Positions 17,477 to 26,945 are shown, numbered from the stretch's first letter. The stretch: DNA of 64,000 nucleotides from Pedobacter sp. (GCA_004211595.1 SEDO01000005.1:1-64000), one strand, 5' to 3'. Numbers and translations are program-made. Notes: generated by a model not told the origin, from the letters alone.

Positions 17477-18985
17477 ATGGCAATTGTAAACTCTCTCTTT
17501 ACTTGGTATATGAAAAAGCGCATCCATCAAATTGAGCTTTTTATTAAATATCCATTAGATGTTCAAGAAGAGTGGTTTCACAGTTTAGTCTCCAGCGCAG
17601 AAAATACAGAATGGGGCAAAAAATACGATTTTAAATCTATACTGTCAGTTTCTCAGTTTAAAGAGCGGGTGCCCATCCAAACTTACGACACCTTAAAACC
17701 CTATATAGAAAGGATGTTAAATGGAGAGGAAAATATATTATGGCCCTCGGAAATAAAGTGGTTCGCAAAATCCTCAGGAACCACCAACGATAGAAGTAAA
17801 TTTATTCCCGTTTCTGAAGAAGCGCTACAAGAATGCCATTTTAAAGGTGGTAAGGATATGATTTCCATCTATTGTAATAACAAACCAAACACTCAAATAT
17901 TCACGGGAAAGGGACTCGTATTAGGAGGGAGTCATCAAATCAATCAATATTGTAATGATATCAGATATGGGGATTTATCGGCTGTTTTAATAAAAAACTT
18001 ACCTTCTTGGGCCGAATATTACAGAACTCCTAACATGTCAATAGCCTTGATGGATAATTACGAAGAGAAAATTATTCGTATGGCGGAAGCCACTATCCCT
18101 GAAAATGTTACCAATATGGTGGGGGTGCCTACTTGGACCATTGTATTGGCCAAAAAAGTTTTGGAAATGACGGGCAAACAAAACCTTTTGGAAGTATGGC
18201 CGAATTTACAATTATACTTTCACGGGGCTGTTAATTTTGGTCCCTACAGAGATCAATTTAAGGCGCTGATTCCAAATGATAATATGTATTATTTGGAAAC
18301 CTACAATGCATCTGAAGGATTTTTTGGTATTCAAGATCAAAGTGATTCAGAAGAACTTTTATTAATGCTGGATTATGGAATTTACTATGAGTTTTTACCT
18401 TTAGAAAATATCCATGAAGAGAATCCTAAAACACTTAATCTGGATCAAGTTGAATTAAACAAAAACTACGCTTTAATAATTAGTACAAATGCAGGCCTAT
18501 GGCGTTATATGATTGGCGACACGATTCAATTTACGAGTCTTAACCCTTTCAGAATAAAAATCACTGGACGCACTAAGCACTTTATCAATGCATTTGGAGA
18601 AGAAGTAATTATAGACAATGCCGAAAGGGCGCTTGCTCAAGCCTGTGCTGAAACTGGCGCCAAAGTTAAAGATTATACTGCCTGTCCGATTTATTTTAAA
18701 GGAGAAGAAGCAGGCGGGCATGAATGGATCATAGAATTTGAACATCCTCCACACAACTTAGATAAGTTTATCGATGTTTTAGATAATACGCTACGAGAAG
18801 TAAATTCAGACTATGACGCTAAAAGATTTAAAGATATGGCATTGAAACGTCCAGTAGTTCACAATGCTCCCGAAAATACCTTTTACAATTGGCTTAAAAA
18901 GAATGGAAAGCTAGGCGGACAACATAAGGTTCCCCGCTTAGCAAATAATCGGGAATATGTAGAAGATATTTTAAGTAATATTTAA
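17477..18985 (+). CDS. GH3-family acyl-adenylating enzyme
   Basis: The 502-aa protein is full length for the GH3 auxin-responsive promoter family, an ANL-like fold that adenylates carboxylic acids and joins them to amino acids in plants (family knowledge). Visible marks are the ATP loop FAKSSGTTNDRSKFIPVS (about 93-110), LETYNASEGFFGIQ and LWRYMIGDTIQFTSLNPFRIKITGRTKHFINAFGEEV. The bacterial substrate is not known. It begins 6 bp after lptB, so translation is likely coupled, hinting at an envelope-related or lipid-related acid as substrate (inference). Its 3' end overlaps the convergent M28 gene by 4 bp. Confidence 0.9.
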   Translation: MAIVNSLFTWYMKKRIHQIELFIKYPLDVQEEWFHSLVSSAENTEWGKKYDFKSILSVSQFKERVPIQTYDTLKPYIERMLNGEENILWPSEIKWFAKSSGTTNDRSKFIPVSEEALQECHFKGGKDMISIYCNNKPNTQIFTGKGLVLGGSHQINQYCNDIRYGDLSAVLIKNLPSWAEYYRTPNMSIALMDNYEEKIIRMAEATIPENVTNMVGVPTWTIVLAKKVLEMTGKQNLLEVWPNLQLYFHGAVNFGPYRDQFKALIPNDNMYYLETYNASEGFFGIQDQSDSEELLLMLDYGIYYEFLPLENIHEENPKTLNLDQVELNKNYALIISTNAGLWRYMIGDTIQFTSLNPFRIKITGRTKHFINAFGEEVIIDNAERALAQACAETGAKVKDYTACPIYFKGEEAGGHEWIIEFEHPPHNLDKFIDVLDNTLREVNSDYDAKRFKDMALKRPVVHNAPENTFYNWLKKNGKLGGQHKVPRLANNREYVEDILSNI

Positions 18986-20427
18986 TTTCCCCATCTCCAG
19001 TCACCTGAAATTTGTAAGGGTAACTTCAAATTATTTTTAATCAAAAAGGCCTCTAAAGTAACTTCATCCATTCTTTTCACTGGGATTTCTGTAACATTTG
19101 CCAAACTATAGGCTAACATAGCTCCATAGCGCGTGGTATTTTTGATACCTTGTTCATCAACCAATTTAAAACTATCCCCATCGGAATGATAATATGGTCC
19201 TGCATTATTGGGTAACCTTCCACCTGCGCCACCTCCCGTAGGGATACCCGCTAACATGAAGGGCTGGTGATCACTATGCAACCCCGCCCCTGCATGAAAT
19301 GAATTTTTAAAACCCGTATCAATTTTAGTAATATCGCCTCCCCAAGCTTTGAATAAACTTTCCATTTCGGCTCTACTTGTGGAAAATCCTTTAGGATCAT
19401 TAGTCATATCAAAATTCAACATATATCGAATTTGATCAATAGATTTATCTTTTTGAGCCTGCTCTACATAAGCTTTCGAACCTAATAGGCCTTGCTCCTC
19501 ACCCATGAACATGACGAACTCAATGCTACGCTTGCCAGCCAAGTTCAATTTTTTTAAAGTTCTAGCCATATCGATAACTGCAAATGAGCCGATTCCATTG
19601 TCGATTGCACCTGTTGCTAAATCCCAACTATCTAAATGCCCTCCAACTACAATTTTTTCATGAGGCAAACTCGATCCTTTTAATGTAGCCACTACATTGC
19701 GGGCTTTTATTTTACCTGAAAAATTTCGCATTGCTATTTGAGCTTGTTGGGGTTTAACTTTTAAAGCTTCTTTGAGTGCCATCCCATCCTCTAATCCAAT
19801 ACATATGGCAGGAATTGGTATTAATTTTCCAGTTACTGAAGCAGTTCCGGTCAATAATACCCCGTCTTTTACCGTATTAATAATGATTACGCCTTTGGCG
19901 CCATGATTAATTGCGATTGCTGTTTTTTCCGAGCGGTGTAAAGAAGGAGTGCCTTTGGGTGAACCAGGCAATACACCTAAATAAATCAAGGCTATTTTAC
20001 CTTTCACCATTTCTTTTTTATCCGCATAGTCAGCTTCCAATCCATTGCCGACATCCACAATATCGCCGATTATATCAGCCTTTACAGGCGAATGCGCTAA
20101 ACTTACCGATTTAACCATTTTAAGTTGATTAGCTTCGCCTATTTGTACGCTTAAAGATTCTCTGCTCCAACTTTCGACTTCGAAAGGCTGGTAGTTTACT
20201 TGATACCCAAAAGACTTAAACAATTGATAAGCAAACTCTTCAGCCTTTGCACCATTGGGTGAGCCAGTTAAACGATGACCGATTTCTTCTGTTGCCTTTT
20301 TTAATAAAGGATAAGCTTGACCATTTTGCTGTACTTCTGCATTTATCATTTTATATGCAGACTCAAATTGTGCATGTGCAGAACTGGCTAGCCATAACAA
20401 ACTAGCCCAAAGGAAATGTTTCTTCAT
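18982..20427 (-). CDS. Secreted M28 family metallopeptidase with PA domain (carboxypeptidase Q-like)
   Basis: The 481-aa exported peptidase has signal peptide MKKHFLWASLLWLASSAHAQ. A PA-like insertion (about 125-230, KGKIALIYLGVLPGS and AKGVIIINT) precedes the M28 catalytic core: GGHLDSWDLATGAIDNGIG, MGEEQGLLGSKAY (catalytic Glu plus ligand), LNFDMTNDP and the final His in HSDHQPF. All ligands appear intact. It is last in the minus-strand run polyprenyl synthase-TerC-M28 (3-bp gap to TerC). A TATATTTA sequence sits four bases before its ATG and may be an extra weak promoter. Confidence 0.93.
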   Translation of the reverse strand: MKKHFLWASLLWLASSAHAQFESAYKMINAEVQQNGQAYPLLKKATEEIGHRLTGSPNGAKAEEFAYQLFKSFGYQVNYQPFEVESWSRESLSVQIGEANQLKMVKSVSLAHSPVKADIIGDIVDVGNGLEADYADKKEMVKGKIALIYLGVLPGSPKGTPSLHRSEKTAIAINHGAKGVIIINTVKDGVLLTGTASVTGKLIPIPAICIGLEDGMALKEALKVKPQQAQIAMRNFSGKIKARNVVATLKGSSLPHEKIVVGGHLDSWDLATGAIDNGIGSFAVIDMARTLKKLNLAGKRSIEFVMFMGEEQGLLGSKAYVEQAQKDKSIDQIRYMLNFDMTNDPKGFSTSRAEMESLFKAWGGDITKIDTGFKNSFHAGAGLHSDHQPFMLAGIPTGGGAGGRLPNNAGPYYHSDGDSFKLVDEQGIKNTTRYGAMLAYSLANVTEIPVKRMDEVTLEAFLIKNNLKLPLQISGDWRWGN

Positions 20428-20430
20428 AGG

Positions 20431-21483
20431 CTAAATATAGTCCTTTTTTTTCTTTGGAAACAAGAGGGAAGCGACTATACTGCTGGTCAGAATAAATAAA
20501 ATGATAATTAATGAATGTCCTGTTGTAAATCCCCAATCTTTCAAATAATCGTGTAACAGCATTTTTAATCCGATGAAAGTTAATAGGAAGGCTAAACCCG
20601 TTTTTAGGTAATGAAATTTATGAATAATATTAACTAGTAAAAAAAACATTGATCGCAATCCTAAGATGGCAAATATATTAGAAAAAAATACAATATAAGG
20701 GTCTTTGGTTACAGCAAATATTGCGGGTATAGAATCTACCGCAAATATTAAATCTGTAAATTCTACAATTAATAAAACGATGAATAAGGGAGTCATAATT
20801 TTTTTTCCACGAACTTTATGAAAAAACTTTTTACCCTCAAAATGCGGATGTATTTTAAAAAATTTACTAGCAATTTTGACCACAGGATGATTTTCTGGGT
20901 CAATCTTTTCATCTTCCTGTCGGGAGAAAAACATCTTTATTCCCGTAAAAATTAAAAATGCCCCAAAAATATAAAGGATCCATCCAAATTCTTTAATTAA
21001 AGCTGCCCCTAAGAAAATAAATAAGAAGCGCATCAAAATCGCCCCTAAGATCCCCCAAAATAAAACTCTATGATAGTATTTTTCAGGCACTGAGAAAGCT
21101 GAAAAAATAAGTACAATAACAAAAATATTGTCAATCGATAAGGCATATTCAATAACATAACCCGTTAAAAACTCTATCCCTAGATTGCGATTATAAACCT
21201 GTATACTTTCAGTTAAACTACTTGGAACTAGTGCTATATCATGTTTATGAGAAATAATCACTTGCTTCAACTTTGCGAAACTATCAATTCCATGCAATTG
21301 ATGTCCCTCAGCCAGTAGTAAAAAGTAGAATCCAATAGATAAACTTACCACCACCGCACTCATAATAGCCGCTTGTTTTAGGCTAATTACTTTCTCACGC
21401 TTACTGAACATACCTAAGTCTATACCTAATATCAAGGCTATAAACAGTAAAAATCCAGTAATAAACAAAACCTCGTTTGACAT
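20431..21483 (-). CDS. TerC/Alx family integral membrane metal-homeostasis protein
   Basis: The 350-aa protein has about nine transmembrane helices. TerC signatures: SLSIDNIFVIVLIFSAFSVPEKYYHRVLFWGILGA and VEFTDLIFAVDSIPAIFAVTKDPYIVFFSNIFAILGLRSMFF (cited as short family blocks), with the membrane-embedded acidic residues that bind manganese or calcium. E. coli Alx of this family exports Mn2+ (family knowledge). The TAATG junction with the upstream polyprenyl synthase shares one base, so translation is coupled. No riboswitch is visible upstream because the gene is internal to an operon. Confidence 0.92.
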   Translation of the reverse strand: MSNEVLFITGFLLFIALILGIDLGMFSKREKVISLKQAAIMSAVVVSLSIGFYFLLLAEGHQLHGIDSFAKLKQVIISHKHDIALVPSSLTESIQVYNRNLGIEFLTGYVIEYALSIDNIFVIVLIFSAFSVPEKYYHRVLFWGILGAILMRFLFIFLGAALIKEFGWILYIFGAFLIFTGIKMFFSRQEDEKIDPENHPVVKIASKFFKIHPHFEGKKFFHKVRGKKIMTPLFIVLLIVEFTDLIFAVDSIPAIFAVTKDPYIVFFSNIFAILGLRSMFFLLVNIIHKFHYLKTGLAFLLTFIGLKMLLHDYLKDWGFTTGHSLIIILFILTSSIVASLLFPKKKKDYI

Positions 21484-22454
21484 TATTTTTTTCTTTCTAA
21501 AGTAAAATCAACCAATTGTTCTAAGCCTAATCGAGCATCAGAGTTTTCAAACTCTTGTAATATCCCGAAGGCTAATTTTCTATACTCATGCATTTTTTCT
21601 TCAGCATGTTGTACCCCTTTTTTATCATTCACAAAGTCTATGATTTGTTGAATTTTTAGAGGATCCTCTTGATGATTTTTTACTAAATTAATCATCTTCT
21701 TTTTCTCCACAGAACTAGCGGCATTTAAGGCGTAAATTAAAGGCAATGTAACTTTCTTTTCTTTAATATCAATCCCGATAGGTTTACCTACATCATCAGT
21801 TCCAAAATCAAATGTATCATCTTTAATTTGGAATGCAATACCCACATATTCTCCAAATTGCCGCATCTTTTCAATCACTTCCTCAGAGGCTCCGGAGGAG
21901 GCCGCTCCACTCGCACAGCAAGATGCAATTAATGAGGCTGTCTTTTGACGAATAACTTGAAAATATAATTCCTCTGAAATATCCATCCGACGGACTTTTT
22001 CAATTTGCAACAACTCTCCTTCACTCATCTGTTGTACAGCTTCTGATACAATTTTTAACAAACGGTGTTCATTATGGTTTACAGAAAGTAATAATCCCTT
22101 TGCAAGTAAGAAATCTCCCACTAATACAGCTATCTTATTTTTCCACAGGGCATTAATCGAGAAAAAACCTCTTCTTTCATACGCATTATCTACCACATCA
22201 TCATGTACCAAAGTAGCTGTATGTAGAAGCTCGACTAAGGTAGCTCCTCTATGTGTTGCCTCTGTTATTCCCCCACATAGTTGTGCCGCAAAAAACACAA
22301 ACATTGGACGCATTTGCTTCCCTTTACTTTTTACGATATAGTGGGTGATTCGATTTAATAAAGGAGCCTCAGACTGCATAGCTAATTTGAATTTTTGTTC
22401 AAATGCTTTGATCTCGGATGCGATAGGTTTTTTTATCTGATTTATACTCAACAT
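21483..22454 (-). CDS. Long-chain polyprenyl diphosphate synthase
   Basis: The 323-aa trans-prenyltransferase probably makes the side chain of menaquinone. The first Asp-rich motif is LVHDDVVDNAYERRG (about 88-102) and the second is IAFQIKDDTFDFGTDDVGK, in a KDDTFD form. GKQMRPMFVFFAAQLCGG near the N-terminus binds IPP. The small residues before the first Asp-rich motif suggest a long product (octa/heptaprenyl), but the length cannot be fixed by eye. An AGGAG sequence precedes the ATG, and a TAAGTTTG box lies at 22475-22482, so this gene heads the operon with TerC and M28. Confidence 0.92.
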   Translation of the reverse strand: MLSINQIKKPIASEIKAFEQKFKLAMQSEAPLLNRITHYIVKSKGKQMRPMFVFFAAQLCGGITEATHRGATLVELLHTATLVHDDVVDNAYERRGFFSINALWKNKIAVLVGDFLLAKGLLLSVNHNEHRLLKIVSEAVQQMSEGELLQIEKVRRMDISEELYFQVIRQKTASLIASCCASGAASSGASEEVIEKMRQFGEYVGIAFQIKDDTFDFGTDDVGKPIGIDIKEKKVTLPLIYALNAASSVEKKKMINLVKNHQEDPLKIQQIIDFVNDKKGVQHAEEKMHEYRKLAFGILQEFENSDARLGLEQLVDFTLERKK

Positions 22455-22516
22455 TCTCCTGTAAATAGGGTTTGCAAACTTAAAGATTAAAAGCGTATTT
22501 TTATTAAAAATTGCGC

Positions 22517-23506
22517 GTGAAAAATTTCTTTAAATACTTACTTCTAAGTCTTGCAGGCTTAACACTCCTCTATTTCATGGGGCCACAACCAGCAAGTCCT
22601 CTATATAAACTTGATTTACCTGATGTGCCTGAAACCAATTCTATCACTGCATTTGTTAACCAGCTTGAAAGTAAGCATAAAATTAAGCCCGGTAATAAAG
22701 CAGAAATCATATGGGCTGACACAAACAATAAAACTAAAACCGAATATACTGTAGTTTATTTACATGGATTTTCGGCCTCCAAAGAAGAAGGAAATCCGGT
22801 GCATCTTAACTTAGCAAAATCCCTAAATGCTAACTTATATTTAGCTAGACTAGCCGACCATGGTATCGACACAGTACAGCCGATGCAATATATGACTGCT
22901 GATAGATTATGGGAATCTGCAAAAATGGCTTTTGCCATTGGCCAAAAGCTCGGTCAAAAGGTGATTCTTGTAGGGACCTCTACAGGTGGCACTTTAGCAC
23001 TTAAATTAGCTGCCCAATATCCTCAAGTACAAAGTTTGATTTTATTATCCCCCAATATTGCCATAAATGATGATAAAGCCTGGATGTTAAATAATCCTTG
23101 GGGCTTACAAATTGCGAGAAAAGTAAGCGGCGGACTAGAACGCCAAGTGGAAGGTAAGTCTGAACTTTATAAAAAATTCTGGTACACTAATTATCGTTTA
23201 GAATCTTTAGTAGAACTGGAGGAATTAGTAGAAAGCAGTATGAATTCCCATCTTTTTGCCCAAGTTAAACAACCCGTTTTATTACTCTATTATTATAAAA
23301 ATGAAAAAGAGCAAGATAAAGTGGTCAAAGTGGATGCCATGCTAAAAATGTATGAGCAATTAGGTACCCCACCCAACTTCAAACAAAAAATTGCACTACC
23401 CAATACAGGTAATCACGTGATAGGATCATATATTACCTCCCACGACATCCCTGCAGTGACCAGCGCAATTTTACAATATAAACCGATGCTTTTAGGTCAA
23501 AAATAA
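22517..23506 (+). CDS. Alpha/beta hydrolase with N-terminal membrane anchor
   Basis: The 329-aa serine hydrolase has a hydrophobic N-terminal segment (KNFFKYLLLSLAGLTLLYFMG) acting as signal anchor. Family features are VVYLHGFSASKEEG (oxyanion loop), nucleophile GTSTGG, and a C-terminal NTGNHVIGS holding the catalytic His. It resembles carboxylesterase/monoacylglycerol-lipase-like proteins. The ORF track starts at a TTG (22511); I prefer the GTG at 22517 giving MKNFFKYLL. No ATG is available upstream of the membrane segment. It is divergent from the polyprenyl synthase. Confidence 0.86.
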   Translation: MKNFFKYLLLSLAGLTLLYFMGPQPASPLYKLDLPDVPETNSITAFVNQLESKHKIKPGNKAEIIWADTNNKTKTEYTVVYLHGFSASKEEGNPVHLNLAKSLNANLYLARLADHGIDTVQPMQYMTADRLWESAKMAFAIGQKLGQKVILVGTSTGGTLALKLAAQYPQVQSLILLSPNIAINDDKAWMLNNPWGLQIARKVSGGLERQVEGKSELYKKFWYTNYRLESLVELEELVESSMNSHLFAQVKQPVLLLYYYKNEKEQDKVVKVDAMLKMYEQLGTPPNFKQKIALPNTGNHVIGSYITSHDIPAVTSAILQYKPMLLGQK

Positions 23507-23529
23507 GTATGAAAGTTTACCGATATAGC

Positions 23530-24942
23530 TTATCTCATCAGTTTACTTTGACACATAAAGTCACTTCTTTTTAAGTTAGTGTTCTTAATAGCGCCATATC
23601 CTCCGGCTACATCAATTACGTTTGAAATGCCTCTCGCCTTTAAAATTGAAGCTGCAATCATCGAGCGATATCCTCCTGCACAATGTATAAAGTAAGTTTC
23701 GGCTGGATTTAAACTAGAAGTCCATTCATTAATATAATCTAAGGGTCTAGCTAAAGTAAATTCTAAATGCTCGGCTGCATATTCTCCTGGTTTACGAACA
23801 TCTAAGGTGGAAATATTTTCATTTTCCAGATAAGCATTTTCAAATTCTGATGCTGAAATGGATTCTATTGTGTCTACTTCTTTTTGCGCTGCTTGCCAGG
23901 ATTGCATGCCGCCTGCTAAATAGCCAATGGTATTGTCATAACCTACTCTAGCTAAGCGCGTAATTGCTTCTTGCTCTTTGCCTTCTTCTGTTATTAATAA
24001 AATGGCTTGTTTTAAATCCGGCACCAATGCCCCAACCCACGGGGCAAACTGTCCATTTAATCCTATATTTATAGCATTAGGGATAAATCCCTTTGCAAAA
24101 ACTTGAGGGTCTCTGGTATCTAAAAGTAATGCGCCACTTATATTGGCTAAATCTTCAAATGCCTGAGGATTTAAAGGTACTAAGCCCTTTTGATATACTG
24201 CTTCTAAGCTCTCATAACCTCCCTTATTCATTGCCACATTTTGCGCAAAATACTGAGGTGGAGGCAATATACCATCGGTAACTTCCGCTATAAATTGTGC
24301 TTTAGTACTTGCTTTCAAGGCATAATTAACTTCCTTTTGATGTCCTAAGGTATCAAAGGTTTCTTTACTCATATTTTTACCACAAGCAGAACCTGCGCCA
24401 TGAGCTGGATATACGATAACATCATCTGCTAAGGGCTTTATTTTTGTATTTAAAGAATCATATAGCATCCCTGCAAGATCTTCCATGGTTAAATCCCCTT
24501 TCTGAGCTAGGTCAGGACGGCCCACATCCCCAATGAATAAAGTATCACCAGTAAAAATACAGTGCTCATTACCATTTTCATCAATAAGTAAATACGTAGT
24601 GGACTCTAAAGTATGTCCAGGAGTATGAAGAACTTTAATTTTAATATGACCTATTTCAAAAATCTCCCCATCTGTTGCAATGTAAGCATCAAATGCTGTC
24701 TGAGCTGTTGGTCCATAGACAATCTTTGCGCCAGACTGTTTAGCTAAATCTAAGTGTCCCGATACAAAATCTGCATGAAAATGAGTTTCAAAAATATATT
24801 TAATGGTAGCACCTTGATCAACTGCCTTTTTAAGATATGGGGCGACTTCTCTCAAAGGATCGATGATTGCCGCTTCTCCATTTGATTCAATATAGTAAGC
24901 AGCCTCCGCTAGACAGCCGGTATAAATTTGTTCTATTTTCAT
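23530..24942 (-). CDS. MBL-fold persulfide dioxygenase/rhodanese fusion (CstB/BlhA-like)
   Basis: The 470-aa protein has an N-terminal metallo-beta-lactamase domain with FETHFHADFVSGHLDLA, TPGHTLESTTYLL and FTGDTLFIGDVGRPDL, the persulfide-dioxygenase (ETHE1) pattern. Two rhodanese domains follow: the first (LLDTRDPQVFAKGFIPNAINIG) lacks a catalytic Cys, having LITEEGKEQ at the loop; the second has an intact HCAGGYRS loop. Such fusions oxidise persulfides and detoxify sulfide. The track start (24966) is a TTG inside the TATTTTTG promoter box; MKIEQIYTGC at 24942 is the family start. Confidence 0.93.
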   Translation of the reverse strand: MKIEQIYTGCLAEAAYYIESNGEAAIIDPLREVAPYLKKAVDQGATIKYIFETHFHADFVSGHLDLAKQSGAKIVYGPTAQTAFDAYIATDGEIFEIGHIKIKVLHTPGHTLESTTYLLIDENGNEHCIFTGDTLFIGDVGRPDLAQKGDLTMEDLAGMLYDSLNTKIKPLADDVIVYPAHGAGSACGKNMSKETFDTLGHQKEVNYALKASTKAQFIAEVTDGILPPPQYFAQNVAMNKGGYESLEAVYQKGLVPLNPQAFEDLANISGALLLDTRDPQVFAKGFIPNAINIGLNGQFAPWVGALVPDLKQAILLITEEGKEQEAITRLARVGYDNTIGYLAGGMQSWQAAQKEVDTIESISASEFENAYLENENISTLDVRKPGEYAAEHLEFTLARPLDYINEWTSSLNPAETYFIHCAGGYRSMIAASILKARGISNVIDVAGGYGAIKNTNLKRSDFMCQSKLMR

Positions 24943-24963
24943 CCTATTATGATTTCGTTTACA

Positions 24964-24971
24964 CAAAAATA
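24964..24971 (-). promoter_or_regulatory. -7 box TATTTTTG of the MBL-rhodanese gene
   Basis: TATTTTTG on the minus strand lies 21 bp before the ATG at 24942. A near-palindrome ATGAAATTAATTCAT (24982-24996) occupies the space between -7 and -33, a position suited to a repressor. No TTG at -33 was found. Confidence 0.55.
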
Positions 24972-25049
24972 CAGCTATTGAATGAAATTAATTCATGACC
25001 TAAATCATAATTACAATAGATTTACCTTATTTTTTAAATAAGAAAATAT

Positions 25050-26066
25050 CTAATTACTAAATTCTCCAGCTATACTTTGGTTTAATTTAGCTTTAATTTC
25101 TTCAATTGGCAAGTTTGAACCCAATAAATACATGAGTTTTGTTAAAGCTGCTTCAAAAGTCATATCATAGCCACTAAGTACGCCAATTCGTTGTAAATGA
25201 CGACTAGTTTCATAAACCCCTAACATTACTGAGCCACCTGCACATTGAGAAATATCTATAATTATTTTTCCAGAATCTATCGCCTTTTCTAAACAAGCTG
25301 TAAACCAAGAGGAAGTGGGTGTATTACCTGAACCAAATGCCTCGATAATGATCGCTTCTACGGCCGATTCTGTAACGGCTTTCACCATAACTTCCGAAAT
25401 TCCTGGAAACATTTTTAATATGCCGATATTAGTATTAAAATGCGTATTTAATTTTAAAGACTCCATAGGATGTGGCAATAAATAATTGGTATGGAATTCT
25501 AAATGCACGCCAGCTTCGGCTAATATCGGATAATTTGGGGAAGCAAATGCTTCAAATTTTTCCGCATCCATTTTCATCGACCGATTTCCTCTAAACAATT
25601 GATAATCAAAATACACACAAACTTCAGGCACCATGGCTTTGCCATTTTGCTTGGTAGCGGCAATTTCTAAAGCAGTAATTAAGTTTTCCTTCGCATCAGT
25701 CCGAATTTCTCCAATTGGCAATTGAGAGCCTGTTAGCACCACCGGTTTGCCTAAATTTTCGAGCATAAAACTTAATGCAGATGCCGTGTAGGACATAGTA
25801 TCTGAACCATGTAGAATAACAAACCCATCATAACTATCATAATTATTATAAATCAATTCAGCTAACTGCACCCAATCATGTGGATTCATATTAGAAGAGT
25901 CTAAAATAGGATCAAAAGAATGAATAGCTAATTGATAATCTAGGCGCGAAAGTTCTGGGACATTTTCAATGATTTGCTCAAAATCGAAAGGAATTAAGGT
26001 GCCTGTTTTAGGATCATTGACCATCCCTATGGTACCACCCGTATAGATAATGAGGATATTTGTCAT
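25050..26066 (-). CDS. ansA: Type I (cytoplasmic) L-asparaginase
   Basis: The 338-aa enzyme hydrolyses asparagine to aspartate and ammonia. The first active-site block ILIIYTGGTIGMV carries the nucleophilic Thr; the second, FVILHGSDTMSYTASALSFML, carries the Thr-Asp pair. TGSQLPIGEIRTDAKENL is also conserved. No signal peptide is present, which places it with cytoplasmic type I enzymes. It begins 11 bp after tatD and is probably cotranscribed with it. Confidence 0.95.
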   Translation of the reverse strand: MTNILIIYTGGTIGMVNDPKTGTLIPFDFEQIIENVPELSRLDYQLAIHSFDPILDSSNMNPHDWVQLAELIYNNYDSYDGFVILHGSDTMSYTASALSFMLENLGKPVVLTGSQLPIGEIRTDAKENLITALEIAATKQNGKAMVPEVCVYFDYQLFRGNRSMKMDAEKFEAFASPNYPILAEAGVHLEFHTNYLLPHPMESLKLNTHFNTNIGILKMFPGISEVMVKAVTESAVEAIIIEAFGSGNTPTSSWFTACLEKAIDSGKIIIDISQCAGGSVMLGVYETSRHLQRIGVLSGYDMTFEAALTKLMYLLGSNLPIEEIKAKLNQSIAGEFSN

Positions 26067-26077
26067 AATTATAGCTT

Positions 26078-26845
26078 TTAAATTCCGAAAATTAATTTAG
26101 AATTGGCGGTGGTAATTTCAGCAATTTTTGCTAAATCTACCTGATATATTTCGGTTAATTTATTAGCAATATGAATCAGATAACTACTTTCATTTGGCTT
26201 TCCTCGAAAAGGTACGGGGGCTAAATAGGGGGAATCTGTTTCTAACACAATATGATCCAAGGAAATCTCAGACAATACTTGATCTAATCCTGATTTCTTA
26301 TACGTTACTACGCCTCCAATGCCTAAATAAAAGCCTAATTCAATAGCTCTATTAGCTTGTTCTATATTTCCTGTAAAGCAATGGAATATGCCTCTTAAGC
26401 CAGCATCCGCATAGCCTTCTAATACTTCAAACACCTCATCAAATGCTTCTCGACAGTGAATAACAATGGGTAAATTAACTGCTTTAGCCCATTCAATTTG
26501 CCTAGCAAAGGCTTCTCTTTGAATAGTTAAAGTGGATTTATCCCAATATAAATCTATACCTATTTCCCCAATTGCATAAATTTTCTGGGTTTGAACATGC
26601 GCTTTTATTTGGTCAATCTCTAGCTCGTAATTTTCCTTAACAGAACATGGATGTAAACCAGCCATAGCAAAACACATCGCAGGATAAGCCTGTACCAACT
26701 TATCTATCATGCCCTGGGAGGCTATATCTACATTAGGTAAAAATAAACGATGAATGTTTTGATCTACACAACGAGTAATCATGCCTAGCAAATTCAGTTC
26801 ATCTTGCTCGTAATAGATATGTGTATGGGTATCTGTTAATATCAT
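26078..26845 (-). CDS. TatD-family metal-dependent hydrolase/DNase
   Basis: The 255-aa TIM-barrel hydrolase has metal ligands in LTDTHTHIY, AIGEIGID, PIVIHCREA, GIFHCFTG and VLETDSPYLAP, all intact. Relatives are 3'-5' DNases and D-tyrosyl-tRNA-like esterases. The ORF track starts at TTG 26851, which is part of a TAATTTTG promoter box; the ATG at 26845 (MILTDTHTHI) is the family start. It is the first gene of a tatD-ansA pair. Confidence 0.93.
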   Translation of the reverse strand: MILTDTHTHIYYEQDELNLLGMITRCVDQNIHRLFLPNVDIASQGMIDKLVQAYPAMCFAMAGLHPCSVKENYELEIDQIKAHVQTQKIYAIGEIGIDLYWDKSTLTIQREAFARQIEWAKAVNLPIVIHCREAFDEVFEVLEGYADAGLRGIFHCFTGNIEQANRAIELGFYLGIGGVVTYKKSGLDQVLSEISLDHIVLETDSPYLAPVPFRGKPNESSYLIHIANKLTEIYQVDLAKIAEITTANSKLIFGI

Positions 26846-26848
26846 GTT

Positions 26849-26856
26849 CAAAATTA
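26849..26856 (-). promoter_or_regulatory. -7 box TAATTTTG directly before tatD
   Basis: The minus strand reads TAATTTTG-AAC-ATG. The three-base gap predicts a leaderless tatD-ansA mRNA. The -33 TTG is not evident. Confidence 0.55.
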
Positions 26857-26914
26857 CGAGTTTCCAAGCAGAATTAACTAAAAGTACATCCTAAAAACCA
26901 ATACATATACATAT

Positions 26915-26945
26915 AAAAAAGGCACCCAAATCTGGGTGCCTTTTT
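26915..26945 (-). terminator. Intrinsic terminator of the FKBP lipoprotein gene
   Basis: On the minus strand AAAAAGGCACCCAGA, a short loop and TTTGGGTGCCTTTTTT form a GC-rich stem with a T-tract, 28 bp after the stop at 26973. Confidence 0.92.

Noticed and set aside
20431-22454. Manganese riboswitch (yybP-ykoY) upstream of TerC
   Set aside because: The TerC gene begins inside the polyprenyl synthase stop (TAATG), so there is no leader to hold one.
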